A stretch of 64,000 bases of DNA from Saccharomyces paradoxus (lineage: Eukaryota; Ascomycota; Saccharomycetes; Saccharomycetales; Saccharomycetaceae): positions 806,001 through 870,000 of the forward strand of contig NC_047493.1 in assembly GCF_002079055.1 (NCBI RefSeq). Direction: 5' to 3'. A model generated the notes under the pieces. That model was not told the origin of the DNA, did not search any database, and saw nothing but the letters and a program-made list of their open reading frames with translations. This document shows, one piece after another, positions 27,701-39,800 of the stretch; positions within the stretch are counted from its first letter, which is position 1; every line of letters starts with the position of its first letter. Made by a program: the position numbers and the translations under genes.

Positions 27701-30614
27701 CGCCGTTGTCGGCCAAGCCCTTAGGTTCAACGAAAACAGAGACTTCCTCAAGCGCTTCGTCAAACTCGGTAGTATCTTCCGTTAGATAGTCTGGAACAGA
27801 TCTTAACAACTTTGAATACGAAAGAGGTTTCATGTAAAGGTTATAGATGATTGAGTTTTTGATTTGGTCCATTCTTCTATCCTTTAACGAAGAAAAAGTT
27901 TTAAAATATTGTCTCTCAGTCAATATTTGATAAATAAAGGCAATAAATTGTTGAATGATAAATGAAATTTTATCTTCATATACAGTGCGCTGATACTCTA
28001 CCTCGCCTGTAAACCAGTCTAGCAACTCCCATCTATCAAGGAGATTGTATATTAATCTCGGGATGTCATCACGTTCCCAAAGAATAGCTAATTGGTTCAA
28101 ATGTATATCTCTGGAATAGGAGCCCAGCTCAGGATTGTTTTTATAATACGATGCTTGGTGTAACACTGACATGCCATTTCTGACCCAAAATCCGACGTCG
28201 ATCTGAGAGCACAATACCACTGATCTCAAAGAGAAATCCGATATCTTCAGAAAATCTGGGCAGTCTTCTAATGCTTCGTACGCATCCTTCAAAGGGACTT
28301 TTTCAATAAGAAATGAAAGCATTGTTTGTAGAGGATTCATGAATGCAACTCTTTCATGACTTACACTGAATTTAATGATCTCATGAGAATCATATATTAA
28401 CTTGTAGGTTAGCGATCTACTGCCTAAAAACGAACTGATGATTCTTATAGTATTTAAAACTAGTTTCGGGTCAATAGAATCTTTTGATTTTTCGCTAACT
28501 TTTTCTGCTGTTTGTATGATACTGTAAATCGAGGTAGTGTATTCTAAATAAGAGATGAAATTTTGATCTTCATGAAGAACATGTTCACCTTCTTTACGCT
28601 TGATCTTCCATGCTCCATTGAAGAGCTTACACAGAGTTAATAAAGATATTATTTCCTTCGGTCTTATTGGGATATTGGGATCATGCACCTTACTCAATAA
28701 GGTTTCAACTGTGTACAAACCCTGCTTGAACGATATACTGTAACTCTTCGTTAGATTACTTTTTTGAACTCTCTGCCAAATCAATACGCCGCCCTCTACT
28801 TTACAAAACTCTTTAAAAATGTCTATAATTGACCACACAATGTCCAGGAAACTTTGGTTCTCAAAAATATTTTTGGCGTTTGTAGGGCATGTAAATAACT
28901 GCACAACACACTCTCTTATAGCTGTTAGCTGGGGTTCTCTATCCATGTATGCCACAGATCGTGTGATGTGATTGAATATCTCCACTACTTGCTGACAGAA
29001 AATAGGCTTGTATAAATTTGAAGAGGCTAACGTAGGTATGATTACATTCTGAATATCTTTTCTCAGTCTTTTCCAATATCTGTTATCAAAATATAGAATA
29101 TGCTGTAGTCTTGTATTAGAATATGTTCTTGATGTTGGAGTTTCTATGTCATTTATCAATGGGGAAAGCGAATGAGTGCTCGATTCAGGTAAAATCTTAT
29201 GATGACCCAAAGGAATTTGATTTCCATCTGCGAGAATAGATAAATCGATATATCTGTAGGGATCATTCTTATCGAACTTATTGCTGAAATATTTTTCTAT
29301 TACCGGTGTCATGTCACGACATTCCGTGGCGTTTAAGTATTCTGAACAAAGAGTTTTGCCCATCATGTTCCTGAAAGTAGTTTGGAAGGAGGAATTTGGT
29401 ATATTTAGGCAGTGTGTAATCCAAAGGATAATATATTTGCATGTTTCTTGATGAAGGTATTCTGACCATGATGTTAAAGTGGCACTTAAACCGTTCGTTT
29501 GAACAGCAAAGAACCCACCTAGAACAGATGATAAGTCTTGTGAACATTTCAACATTGCTCGACCTTCTCCGTCGATCCTGGAAGTTAATAGATCAATGTG
29601 TACGTTATCTGGAACACCTTGTCTCAAGGCCGTCGTGGCTTGAGAGTAGTTGTGATATTCGTCGTTGTATATTATTACCGTATAATTTTCGGGATCAATT
29701 TTTGCGAGCGATGGAGATGCCTCAGGACTATTAGAAGGGCTAGTCTTTGCTGTTGTCGTTCCATCGAACATATAATCGTTTTCATATTTTAAATCATTCA
29801 AGAACTGAGCTCTTTCATACATTTTACCTTGTTGTGTCATCTCTCTCAACTTGATGGTGATATCTTTCTGTATTGTGGGTAGAGGTTCAATATTCTGGTT
29901 GAAGACATCGATAAAATAGTCAAATACCTCTGCAAGAACCAACTCTACCAATGCTGCATTTACCGAATCTTTCCATACATCTTCTTCCTTTATGCCAGTG
30001 TCTGCGGCGGGATCTTCTGATATATCTTTTTCTTGTTCTTCAGCTTTGCAATGAAGTGGAGAATTCCAAGCCTCTTCATCTCCACAATCACAAATCCCGC
30101 TAGTGAATTCAGTACATATATCGGTACAAACATGATGATTTACATGGTCTTTCGGATTGAAACAATGAATACAAAGCACACAAGTATCATCGCAACCACA
30201 TTCATGACATCTATACAAGGGTTCTCCTATTTTGAATTTCCTCCCACAGTTTCTTCCGGTATGTTTATGGACGTCTCCTATTTTGGATTCATCTATCTTA
30301 TAAAAGGAAATGGTCTTTTGAGATGTTATCTTATCAATGTCCACAGCATCCTCTAAACTTTCAGGGAATACAGCAAGCTCTGGATTAGATAATTTTTGTT
30401 TTGGGTGAGCATTGAATAAAGTAGGCAAGTTTTTTCCGTTATTGGAAATGATAAAGTACAAATATCTGTAAATGAACTCCTTAAGGGCTCTGCTCATATC
30501 AGCCCTTTCGGTAGGACCTCTCGTAAACCTAAAATAGGGGAGGTTATGAATAGATCTCAATGTTCTCCTAATGTGAGCTTGTAAAGATCCTAAGTCATCA
30601 TCAGCAACCGACAT
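24759..30614 (-). CDS. UBR1: N-recognin E3 ubiquitin ligase Ubr1
   Basis: 1951 aa from the Met at 30614 (MSVADDDLGSLQ). An in-frame ATG 22 codons upstream would add MLFFLTEHSHLNK..., but the downstream start reproduces the known N-terminus. Ubr1 recognises type 1 and type 2 N-degrons and, with Rad6, polyubiquitylates substrates, including Cup9 in peptide-import control. The UBR box is at about 118-189 with many Cys/His zinc ligands (HTGRNCGRKFKIGEPLYRC), followed by a ClpS-like region. A basic helix lies near EKERKRRLAKKHQARL. The RING-H2 is at about 1220-1322 (CALC...CNHHIHHNC...CPLC). A C-terminal autoinhibitory region precedes a Asp/Asn-rich tail ending EREIW. Confidence 0.98.
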   Translation of the reverse strand: MSVADDDLGSLQAHIRRTLRSIHNLPYFRFTRGPTERADMSRALKEFIYRYLYFIISNNGKNLPTLFNAHPKQKLSNPELAVFPESLEDAVDIDKITSQKTISFYKIDESKIGDVHKHTGRNCGRKFKIGEPLYRCHECGCDDTCVLCIHCFNPKDHVNHHVCTDICTEFTSGICDCGDEEAWNSPLHCKAEEQEKDISEDPAADTGIKEEDVWKDSVNAALVELVLAEVFDYFIDVFNQNIEPLPTIQKDITIKLREMTQQGKMYERAQFLNDLKYENDYMFDGTTTAKTSPSNSPEASPSLAKIDPENYTVIIYNDEYHNYSQATTALRQGVPDNVHIDLLTSRIDGEGRAMLKCSQDLSSVLGGFFAVQTNGLSATLTSWSEYLHQETCKYIILWITHCLNIPNSSFQTTFRNMMGKTLCSEYLNATECRDMTPVIEKYFSNKFDKNDPYRYIDLSILADGNQIPLGHHKILPESSTHSLSPLINDIETPTSRTYSNTRLQHILYFDNRYWKRLRKDIQNVIIPTLASSNLYKPIFCQQVVEIFNHITRSVAYMDREPQLTAIRECVVQLFTCPTNAKNIFENQSFLDIVWSIIDIFKEFCKVEGGVLIWQRVQKSNLTKSYSISFKQGLYTVETLLSKVHDPNIPIRPKEIISLLTLCKLFNGAWKIKRKEGEHVLHEDQNFISYLEYTTSIYSIIQTAEKVSEKSKDSIDPKLVLNTIRIISSFLGSRSLTYKLIYDSHEIIKFSVSHERVAFMNPLQTMLSFLIEKVPLKDAYEALEDCPDFLKISDFSLRSVVLCSQIDVGFWVRNGMSVLHQASYYKNNPELGSYSRDIHLNQLAILWERDDIPRLIYNLLDRWELLDWFTGEVEYQRTVYEDKISFIIQQFIAFIYQILTERQYFKTFSSLKDRRMDQIKNSIIYNLYMKPLSYSKLLRSVPDYLTEDTTEFDEALEEVSVFVEPKGLADNGVFKLKASLYAKVDPLKLLNLENEFESSATIIKTHLAKDKDEISKVVLVPQVSIKQLDKDALNLGVFTRNTVFAKVVYKLLQVCLDMEDSTFLNELLHLIHGIFRDDELINGKDSIPEAYLSKPICNLLLSIANAKSDVFSESIVRKADYLLEKMIMKKPDELFESLIASFGSQYVDNYKDKKLRQGVNLQETEKERKRRLAKKHQARLLAKFNNQQTKFMKEHESEFDEQDNDVDMIGEKVYESEDFTCALCQDSSSTDFFVIPAYHDHTPIFRPGNIFNPNEFMPMWDGFYNDDEKQAYIDDDVLEALKENGSCGSRKVFVSCNHHIHHNCFKRYVQKKRFSSNAFICPLCQTFSNCTLPLCQTSKANTGLSLSMFLEAEISLDILSRLFKPFTEEDYRTINSIFSLMISQCQGFDKAVKKQADFSHKDVSLILSVHWANTISMLEVASRLEKPHSISFFRSREQKYKTLKNILVCIMLFTFVIGKPSMEFEPYPQKPDTVWNQNQLFQYIVRSVLFSPVSFRQTVTEALTTFSKQFLRDFLQGISDAEQVTKLYVEASKIGDVVKVSENILFALRSISDLRMEGLDSESIIYDLAYTFLLKSLLPTIRRCLVFVKVLHELVKDSENETLIINGLEVEEELEFEDMPEFVNKALKMITEKESLVDLLTTQDAVVPLHPYLEKIPYEYCGIIKLIDLSKYLNTYVTQSKEIKLREERSQHMKNADNRLDFKICLTCGVKVHLRADRHEMTKHLNKNCFKPFGAFLMPNSSEVCLHLTQPPSNIFISAPYLNSHGEVGRNAMRRGDLTTLNLKRYEHLNRLWINNEIPGYISRVMGDEFRVTILSNGFLFAFNREPRPRRVPPTDEDDEDMEEGEDGFFTEGNDDMDVDDETGQAANLFGVGAEGIAGGGVRDFFQFFENFRNTLQPQGNGDDDAPQNPPPILQFLGPQFDGATIIRNTNPRNLDEDDSDDNDDSDEREIW

Positions 30615-31190
30615 ATTGAAATGTGCTATGTATGTGTGTGGCTTGTTAAGGTGGGAGTGCTCAGTAAGAAAAAATAGCAAACTGAAAGGATACAGGAAAC
30701 TTCAACTACCTTCGTCCGAAGATGCGAAGAAAAAGGGAGAAGGTGGTTAAAAAACTTATAATGTATCGCGATAAGGAGGGGGCCAAAAAAAGCAGGACGC
30801 TACTATTAAAATAGTTTTGCTTTTATTAAATGCCCAATTTCACGCTATATGCAAAATTAAAGAAAAAAAAAGCCTAATGAGGAATAAAGCAGTTTTATTG
30901 AGGTAGGATAAAAAGGGCCTAGCAATGATATGAATATCTCTTTCTTTCTTAAAGTATACCGAAGTCTTTATACTCGATCGTTAGCTCTACCGGGCGTTAT
31001 CAGTATAGTTTGCCACTGGTCAGTTGCCTTTTTGGCCATTTTATGCAAATTCAATCGTAAGAGGAAGAGAAAAAAACGCCGTCGCATCTCTTTCTTTTTA
31101 CGCTTACCCGGTGTTACGTTATGTGACGTTTATATGATATATTTCTCGTATTTATTATATTATGAATCGTGAAAACGAATTAAGCTATGC
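30615..31190. promoter_or_regulatory. UBR1 promoter / TYS1 3' region, Reb1-type site
   Basis: 576 bp without a gene. TTACCCGG (Reb1 core) lies at 31104-31111, close to the TYS1 3' end. It could mark the UBR1 nucleosome-free region or a roadblock terminator for TYS1. Confidence 0.45.
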
Positions 31191-32375
31191 TTACAACTTG
31201 GTTTCTTCTAGTTTCACAGCAACCTCGTCAGCCTTTGTAGCGCCTGGATACTTGGTACCCTTATTCTTTGGTTTCTTGACCTTCTTCGACTTTTGTGGAG
31301 CGGCGACTGGATAACCTTTCTCGGATGCCTCTTGGAATTCTTTATTATTGGCAAATTCTTGTCTGATTGGCTCCAATAATTCGTTGATAGCGTCAGCAAC
31401 ACCAATTTTTAGATCAGGTGGGGACAATTTTTCTTCTTTAAAGGCCAATTTCATGTCTTCGAAGGATTTGTAGGTAATTGGACCACCGAACTTTTCTGGT
31501 CTATCAATGAAAAATTCAAAGTGATTTGTACCGAACTTTAATTCTTGGATTGGTGCAATGACATATTGCACAAATGACAACAAACCATTGTCTTCGACAT
31601 TACCGGGGCTACAGAATGCACTGTTGATCTTCTTCTTGACTTGTTTTGGCTCTTCCAAAAGATCGATTTTTGAATTTGGATCAGAGGCAGACATTTTACC
31701 GCCTTGAGCCAAACCTGGGACCATGGGATTCATTAAGTGTGCTCTCTTTTTGTAACCCAAACTTGGCAAATTTTCTTCCGCCAATACAAAGATTTTTCTT
31801 TGGTCAACACCACCGAACTGGCAGTCAACATCTAGAAATTGTTCGTCCAACGCTTGCATCAAAGGATAGATGAGCCCGCTTAATAATGGATTGGCCACTT
31901 GCTTGACGACATCAGCGCCTGCCCTTTTAGCATCGTTTTGCGAAACAATGTTGGATAATCTAAAGATATCCATGGTATAGTCTGGTGTCAGCTGGTAAGA
32001 AGAGCCAACAACGAATCTTAGCTTATCAATTGGAACATTGATACTTCTCAAAATAGCTTTGATGGTCAATTCGTAGTATTTGGCCCTGTAGTTCACCACT
32101 TCCAATGGCGCCTTCATGTTGTCCAAGAAGGCGTGCAAGTCAGCTAAAAGAACAGTCACTTCACAACCTGCTTTCAAGAAATCAGCAAGCTTGGTCATAG
32201 GAACGAAATAACCACAATGAGGTCTTCCAGTGGGCGCTGTACCCCAGTACAATTTCAAATGTCTCTTTTGTACTTCGAGCACATCTTTGATGATTTGTGG
32301 GTTCAAGACTTCTTGCAAGTTCTTGGTAATGAGACCGAATGCCTCTCTAGGGTCAACCGTGATAGCAGAGGACAT
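31191..32375 (-). CDS. TYS1: Cytosolic tyrosyl-tRNA synthetase
   Basis: 394 aa, class I synthetase. The HIGH-type motif PHCG is at 52-55 inside TAPTGRPHCGYF, and the KMSKS-type motif KMSAS is at 227-231. It has a C-terminal anticodon-binding region and a Lys-rich extension (KKVKKPKNKGTKYPG) typical of the eukaryotic enzyme. It charges cytosolic tRNA-Tyr. Divergent with TFG1 over a 261-bp promoter. Confidence 0.98.
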   Translation of the reverse strand: MSSAITVDPREAFGLITKNLQEVLNPQIIKDVLEVQKRHLKLYWGTAPTGRPHCGYFVPMTKLADFLKAGCEVTVLLADLHAFLDNMKAPLEVVNYRAKYYELTIKAILRSINVPIDKLRFVVGSSYQLTPDYTMDIFRLSNIVSQNDAKRAGADVVKQVANPLLSGLIYPLMQALDEQFLDVDCQFGGVDQRKIFVLAEENLPSLGYKKRAHLMNPMVPGLAQGGKMSASDPNSKIDLLEEPKQVKKKINSAFCSPGNVEDNGLLSFVQYVIAPIQELKFGTNHFEFFIDRPEKFGGPITYKSFEDMKLAFKEEKLSPPDLKIGVADAINELLEPIRQEFANNKEFQEASEKGYPVAAPQKSKKVKKPKNKGTKYPGATKADEVAVKLEETKL

Positions 32376-32636
32376 GTTAAAGTCAATTAGCGTATGCAGT
32401 TATGGATGCTAATCTCGCTTGACAATGACTAATTCATGTTTTAAAGAACAGAAATCACTTTTTTCATAAAATTTTTCTAATTTGTAAATATTCATGTTCG
32501 AGTGCCGTTTATAGTGATCCTCGAACAAGGACCTTCTTCGCCTCCATGATAAAATAAAATTCATGACAGGAAAGAAAGTATAGATGGTTCGAAGGTTGCA
32601 GAGTAGTTAGGGAGGCATATTCGAGTGTGCGCAAGG

Positions 32637-34856
32637 ATGTCTAGACGCAATCCACCAGGCGGTAGAAACGGGGGGGGTCCGACTAATGCCTCTCCCTTTA
32701 TTAAAAGAGACAGAATGAGAAGAAATTTTCTGAGGATGAGAATGGGCCAAAACGGTAGCAATTCGAGTTCCCCAGGCCTACCAAATGGAGACGGCAGTAG
32801 GGGATCTCCTGTAAAAAAAGACGATCCTGAGTATGCTGAGGAGAGAGAGAAAATGCTTCTACAAATCGGTGTTGAAGCGGATGCTGGTAGGAGCAATGTG
32901 AAAGTAAAAGACGAGGATCCCAATGAATATAATGAATTTCCCTTAAGAGCTATTCCAAAAGAGGATTTAGAAAACATGAGGACACACCTTTTGAAGTTTC
33001 AAAGTAAGAAGAAGATCAACCCTGTAACAGACTTCCATCTCCCCGTAAGACTGCACAGAAAGGATACAAGAAACTTGCAATTTCAGCTAACAAGAGCAGA
33101 AATTGTTCAAAGGCAAAAAGAGATTTCTGAATATAAAAAAAAGGCGGAGCAAGAAAGAAGTACACCCAACTCAGGCGGTATTAATAAATCAGGGACGGCT
33201 TCGCTCAATAATACTGCTAAAGATGGTTCCCAAACACCTACTATTGACTCTGCCACCAAAGACAACACGGCGAATGGTGTAAACTCCTCCGCTGCTACTG
33301 CAGCTGGGTCTTCTGTCCTTCCTACTAGCCCTATTAGTGTGTCCACCGTTGAAAGTAATGGAGTGGCAAATGGTTCAAGTAGTGCAGCTAATGGTTTGGA
33401 TGATAATGCACCTGCACCTAATCCAGTCAATGGCAAGCTGTTAGTGACAAAACTGGAAGACGCGGGTCCCGCTGAGGACCCTACTAAAGTAGGAATGGTC
33501 AAGTACGACGGGAAAGAAGTGGCTAACGAACCGGAATTCGAAGAAGGCACCATGGATCCATTAGCAGATGTGGCACCAGATGGAGGCGGTAGAGCCAAAC
33601 GAGGAAATTTGAGAAGGAAAACCCGTCAACTGAAAGTCCTTGATGAGAACGCCAAAAAGCTGAGATTTGAGGAATTTTATCCATGGGTCATGGAAGATTT
33701 CGATGGGTACAACACATGGGTGGGCTCTTACGAAGCAGGTAACTCAGATTCTTACGTTTTGTTAAGTGTAGAGGATGATGGAAGTTTTACCATGATCCCT
33801 GCTGATAAGGTTTATAAGTTCACTGCAAGAAATAAGTATGCTACTTTGACCATCGACGAGGCGGAAAAGAGGATGGACAAGAAAAGTGGTGAAGTGCCAC
33901 GTTGGTTGATGAAGCATTTGGATAATATAGGTACAACTACAACTAGATATGACAGAACAAGGAGAAAGCTTAAAGCTGTTGCTGACCAACAAGCTATGGA
34001 TGAAGATGATCGTGATGATAATTCTGAAGTAGAGTTAGATTATGATGAAGAGTTTGCCGATGATGAAGAGGCACCAATTATAGATGGTAATGAACAAGAA
34101 AATAAAGAATCAGAACAAAGAATCAAGAAGGAGATGCTGCAAGCTAATGCGATGGGTCTTCGTGATGAAGAAGCTCCATCCGAAAACGAAGAGGATGAAT
34201 TATTTGGTGAAAAGAAGATTGATGAGGACGGTGAAAGAATTAAGAAGGCATTACAAAAGACCGAACTAGCAGCATTATACTCCTCAGATGAAGATGAGAT
34301 TAACCCATACTTATCTGAATCTGATATAGAAAACAAAGAAAACGAATCGCCCGTTAAAAAGGAAGAAGAGTCGGACAGTCTATCCAAATCCAAGAGATCC
34401 TCCCCAAAGAAACAACAAAAGAAAGCTACAAATGCACATGTGCATAAAGAGCCAACTTTGAGGGTGAAAAGTATTAAAAATTGTGTCATTATCTTGAAGG
34501 GAGATAAGAAAGTACTAAAAAGCTTCCCAGGGGGAGAATGGAATCCACAGACAGCAAAAGCTATAGATATCAATAATAATGCATCAAATACAGCGTCTTC
34601 GCCAATCAAACAGGAGGAAGGTCTAGATTCTATAGCAGCCGAAAGAGAAGAAACTCCAGCGCCTACCATAACAGAAAAAGATATTATGGAAGCCATTGGT
34701 GATGGTAAAGTCAATATCAAAGAATTTGGAAAGTTCATTAGAAGAAAATACCCTGGCGCGGAAAACAAGAAGCTAATGTTTGCCATAGTTAAAAAATTAT
34801 GTCGAAAGGTGGGCAATGACCACATGGAATTAAAGAAAGAGCAGGTTAGTTTATAA
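32637..34856 (+). CDS. TFG1: TFIIF largest subunit Tfg1 (RAP74)
   Basis: 739 aa from the Met at 32637 (MSRRNPPGG). An in-frame ATG at 32625 (MCAR) is four codons upstream and not used by the family. It is a subunit of Pol II general factor TFIIF, which escorts Pol II into the preinitiation complex. The N-terminal dimerisation region is split by a Ser/Ala/Asn-rich yeast insertion (about 170-310) and resumes at RRKTRQLKVLDENAKKLRFEEF. A long acidic and Lys-rich middle follows. The C-terminal winged helix begins near TITEKDIMEAIGDGKVNIKEFG and binds Fcp1/Pol II. The reading frame ends in QVSL, four residues beyond the S. cerevisiae C-terminus I recall. Confidence 0.97.
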   Translation: MSRRNPPGGRNGGGPTNASPFIKRDRMRRNFLRMRMGQNGSNSSSPGLPNGDGSRGSPVKKDDPEYAEEREKMLLQIGVEADAGRSNVKVKDEDPNEYNEFPLRAIPKEDLENMRTHLLKFQSKKKINPVTDFHLPVRLHRKDTRNLQFQLTRAEIVQRQKEISEYKKKAEQERSTPNSGGINKSGTASLNNTAKDGSQTPTIDSATKDNTANGVNSSAATAAGSSVLPTSPISVSTVESNGVANGSSSAANGLDDNAPAPNPVNGKLLVTKLEDAGPAEDPTKVGMVKYDGKEVANEPEFEEGTMDPLADVAPDGGGRAKRGNLRRKTRQLKVLDENAKKLRFEEFYPWVMEDFDGYNTWVGSYEAGNSDSYVLLSVEDDGSFTMIPADKVYKFTARNKYATLTIDEAEKRMDKKSGEVPRWLMKHLDNIGTTTTRYDRTRRKLKAVADQQAMDEDDRDDNSEVELDYDEEFADDEEAPIIDGNEQENKESEQRIKKEMLQANAMGLRDEEAPSENEEDELFGEKKIDEDGERIKKALQKTELAALYSSDEDEINPYLSESDIENKENESPVKKEEESDSLSKSKRSSPKKQQKKATNAHVHKEPTLRVKSIKNCVIILKGDKKVLKSFPGGEWNPQTAKAIDINNNASNTASSPIKQEEGLDSIAAEREETPAPTITEKDIMEAIGDGKVNIKEFGKFIRRKYPGAENKKLMFAIVKKLCRKVGNDHMELKKEQVSL

Positions 34857-35090
34857 TGTTATGTATTTAATAAGTCATTTAGTTTTCGTCCTTTTCATTA
34901 TTTCCTTATCCTTTTCATCTAATCGTATGCCGTTTTACATTATGTTGTTATTTTAGTTGGACTAATCACACTTCCTTATCCTGTTTTATGATTTCTTCCG
35001 AGTAAAGAATCGGAATTCTATTAAACTTTGATATATTGTTACTTTTGTATTATACAGTTCTATGCGATGCGGACTGTCCTTGAAAATAAC

Positions 35091-36891
<1,801 letters not shown>

Positions 36892-39800
36892 TTAAAACCT
36901 TTTTGACGGTTTTCCCTTATATTGTAAATGCGATAGCTCCTCTTCGACGCTCAGTATAACGTTTCTTAAGTGATTCTCTGCGTGCTGTTCTAGGTGGCTT
37001 TCTACCAAATCCCTTATTTCAACAATCTTTTCAGTCATTGGTAGAGCTTGGTTAGAAACTTGACCACTGTTTAACAATAAATCGAAAATAACGGTCCATA
37101 TTTCCTTTTTCCAATACCTTTTAAAGGGCTTCTTTAATTTACACCTTCCATCTTGCAGTTGAATCGTTTCTATGAATTTTCCAAAAAGCATCGAATGTAT
37201 GACACCCGCTAATCCATAATAATCTGCTTCATAACTCCATGGCTTACCTGCACGCATCTCCCAACAATCTTGCTGGTCAGCCTGCCAATTTGATTTGAAT
37301 TTCGTTCCAGGTGGTAACAGTGTCATATCAAATGATCTGCCAAAATCTATTAAATAAATTCCCTTGTTTTCCCAGCCGTCCTTTCCATTGCGCATATAAT
37401 GAGCACCTAGGGGCTCACCTCGTTTTTCTAATCTAACCATGCAGTTATCTGGCTTCAGATCACCATGTATTATTCCCACTTCATGTATCTTTTCAAGTAC
37501 TTTCATTAGCTCGACAGTGATAAACATGCACAGGTACTCATCCATTATTCCATTGCCGTCAATTGTCTTTTCCCGTTGTAAATTAATTAAGTCCAAAACT
37601 GTACCTTGACTGGCGTAGTTCAAGACAAGGTAGCTCTCATCAAGGAACAAATGTAATGCACTAGCGTTGATTATTGATTTTAAAATTGTGCTTTTCCTCA
37701 ACCTAAACTCCACTTGGCTCATTATGTAATATTCCCACACACTTGCCGGCTTTTCTACCTTCAACGCCCGCAGATGTCCCTGACTAGACTCTGCTAAATA
37801 TACGGTGGCATAACCTCCTTCGCCCAATTCTCCGCGTATACAATATAAGTCACCTGTCTTCTTAAAATCAACAATTGGGTTCTTGTTTTCGTTGCGAGAT
37901 ACTCTATGGATTTTTTTCAATAGAGAACTCATTTTCAATTCTTGGTTGTAATTGTAAAAGGTATTATATTGAGATAGCGGGGGTGAAATTTCAGACAAAA
38001 ACTTTGCTCTCAAAATATTGCTAAGTGGGTTTTCAATAATCACAGGTGGTTGATTTTCTATTTTAATGAGAGGAGGTATGCTGGTTGGGTAATGCTCTTT
38101 ATTATTTTCCAGATGTTTTGCGGTTCGTAAAGGCTTTTCTACTTGTGGTTCAGGTTGTGTGAGGAATGGAGAGCTTTGGACATTTGTACTTGTCAATTCT
38201 GTTTGTGTTTCTGTGTTATCCCCCGATTTCTTATTTCCTGCCTTCATTCGTTCCTCAGGTGTCTGGATTATAGGTAGCACATTTGTTTCAGTGGTTTCCT
38301 TTATAGGTGTCATGTAGTCTCCCCTTTCTGGCCGTGTGCTACTAATCGGCAATCTTTCATAAAGATCATTGGTTTCATTTATTGTGGTAAATTGTTGTGG
38401 CGCCGCCTCTTCTTTGAGATCTTTTACTTCAGTTAAATCTTCAATATTCTTAGCCGTGAATTCTTGCGTAAAGTTTTCGAAGACGTTAAACTTACTTGTT
38501 GTGGTATCATCGCCATCTAATAGCGCACCAGGGGCCGAATAATGTTGATTGAACATGGAAAAGACCTCGTTCATAGCATCTTTTGAAAAAGCTGTTACGG
38601 TTGGCGAACGAGAGGCGTTGGTTGTTAGTGAAGGCTTTACTGGTGTCACATGCGCGGGATTACCATCAACCACAGGTTTTAAAGGTAAAATGGACGTTGT
38701 AGTTTGCACTTGTACCTGTGTACTATTGTGATGTGTGCTTTGGCTGGGATTATCCTCGTCTCTAAATATCTCAATTCGCGTAGCCTTGGGAACAGCGGGT
38801 GGCTGGGATGAAGGCAAGTGCTGCCGCCTTTCTACGAGCACATCAAGCTTACGTTTCTTGCTATTTTTGTCACTGGTATAATTATTGCTATAATTTTCGG
38901 CGTGCTTCTCACTTCTGGGCTGCATCTTATATAATCCTTTTATCATTGCCAATATTTCTTCGGTGTTGAACTCTTCGTCGTTTTCTGGATACATAAGATT
39001 AAAATTAAAAACTATTCGTTCAGGTTTCCGTCCAGGAGTATTGATTAGTTTGTAGACTGGATCGTTAGATTGCTTTTGATCAGCATATACTGAAGTTTTT
39101 TTATCACCATTCTCTAAGCGTTGATTAGCGGGGTGTTTATAGCCATTCAAATCAAGCCTTTCCGTTCCTGCCTTAAAGTCAGAACCCAATATAGAATCTT
39201 GATGTGCATTGGGAGCAGTCTTACGAACTTCTATGTTAGAACTCAGTTCTTTTCGATTTTCCTTGTCATCAGTCATCAATGATGAGGTTAAAAATTTACG
39301 AATGAAAAAGGGTGCTCCTCCATAATTTATCCTTTCCCTTAATCTTTCACTTGGATCAGATACACTGTGCTGGTTTTCTAGGATATTCATTTCTCGGAGC
39401 CTGTCTTCATAATTGCTTAATGACTTTAATAACCTGTTATAAGGCCTGCAATTGTTTTCAGCGCCTAATTCTAATAACATTTTTGCTTCTAGAAAAAATT
39501 GAGCATTTTCTAATAGTTTGGAGAACTCTTCGTAAAACAACGAAAGCTTAGTTCCAATTCCCTTCTTAAACATATACGTAAAAGTATTCTCACACTCGTG
39601 GAAGTTGTTGCTAAGAAACAAATTTATATACCAAATCCAAATTTTTAAAAATCTGGGATCGTTTCTATAGGTTTCCAAATCTTGTATATAAATCAAGCAC
39701 CTTTCCATTGTATTTCGAAGAACTTCCTGACCTGAATCAGAATCCACTTCGATATAGTTGGTGCTAATCCATATCATATAGTCTAAAAACAAATCTAAAG

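Noticed and set aside
30615-30680. 22-codon upstream extension of UBR1
   Set aside because: Not part of the known Ubr1 N-terminus; MSVADDDLG start preferred.
34040-34825. 261-codon frame antisense to TFG1
   Set aside because: Ser-rich shadow of the acidic, Lys-rich TFG1 region.
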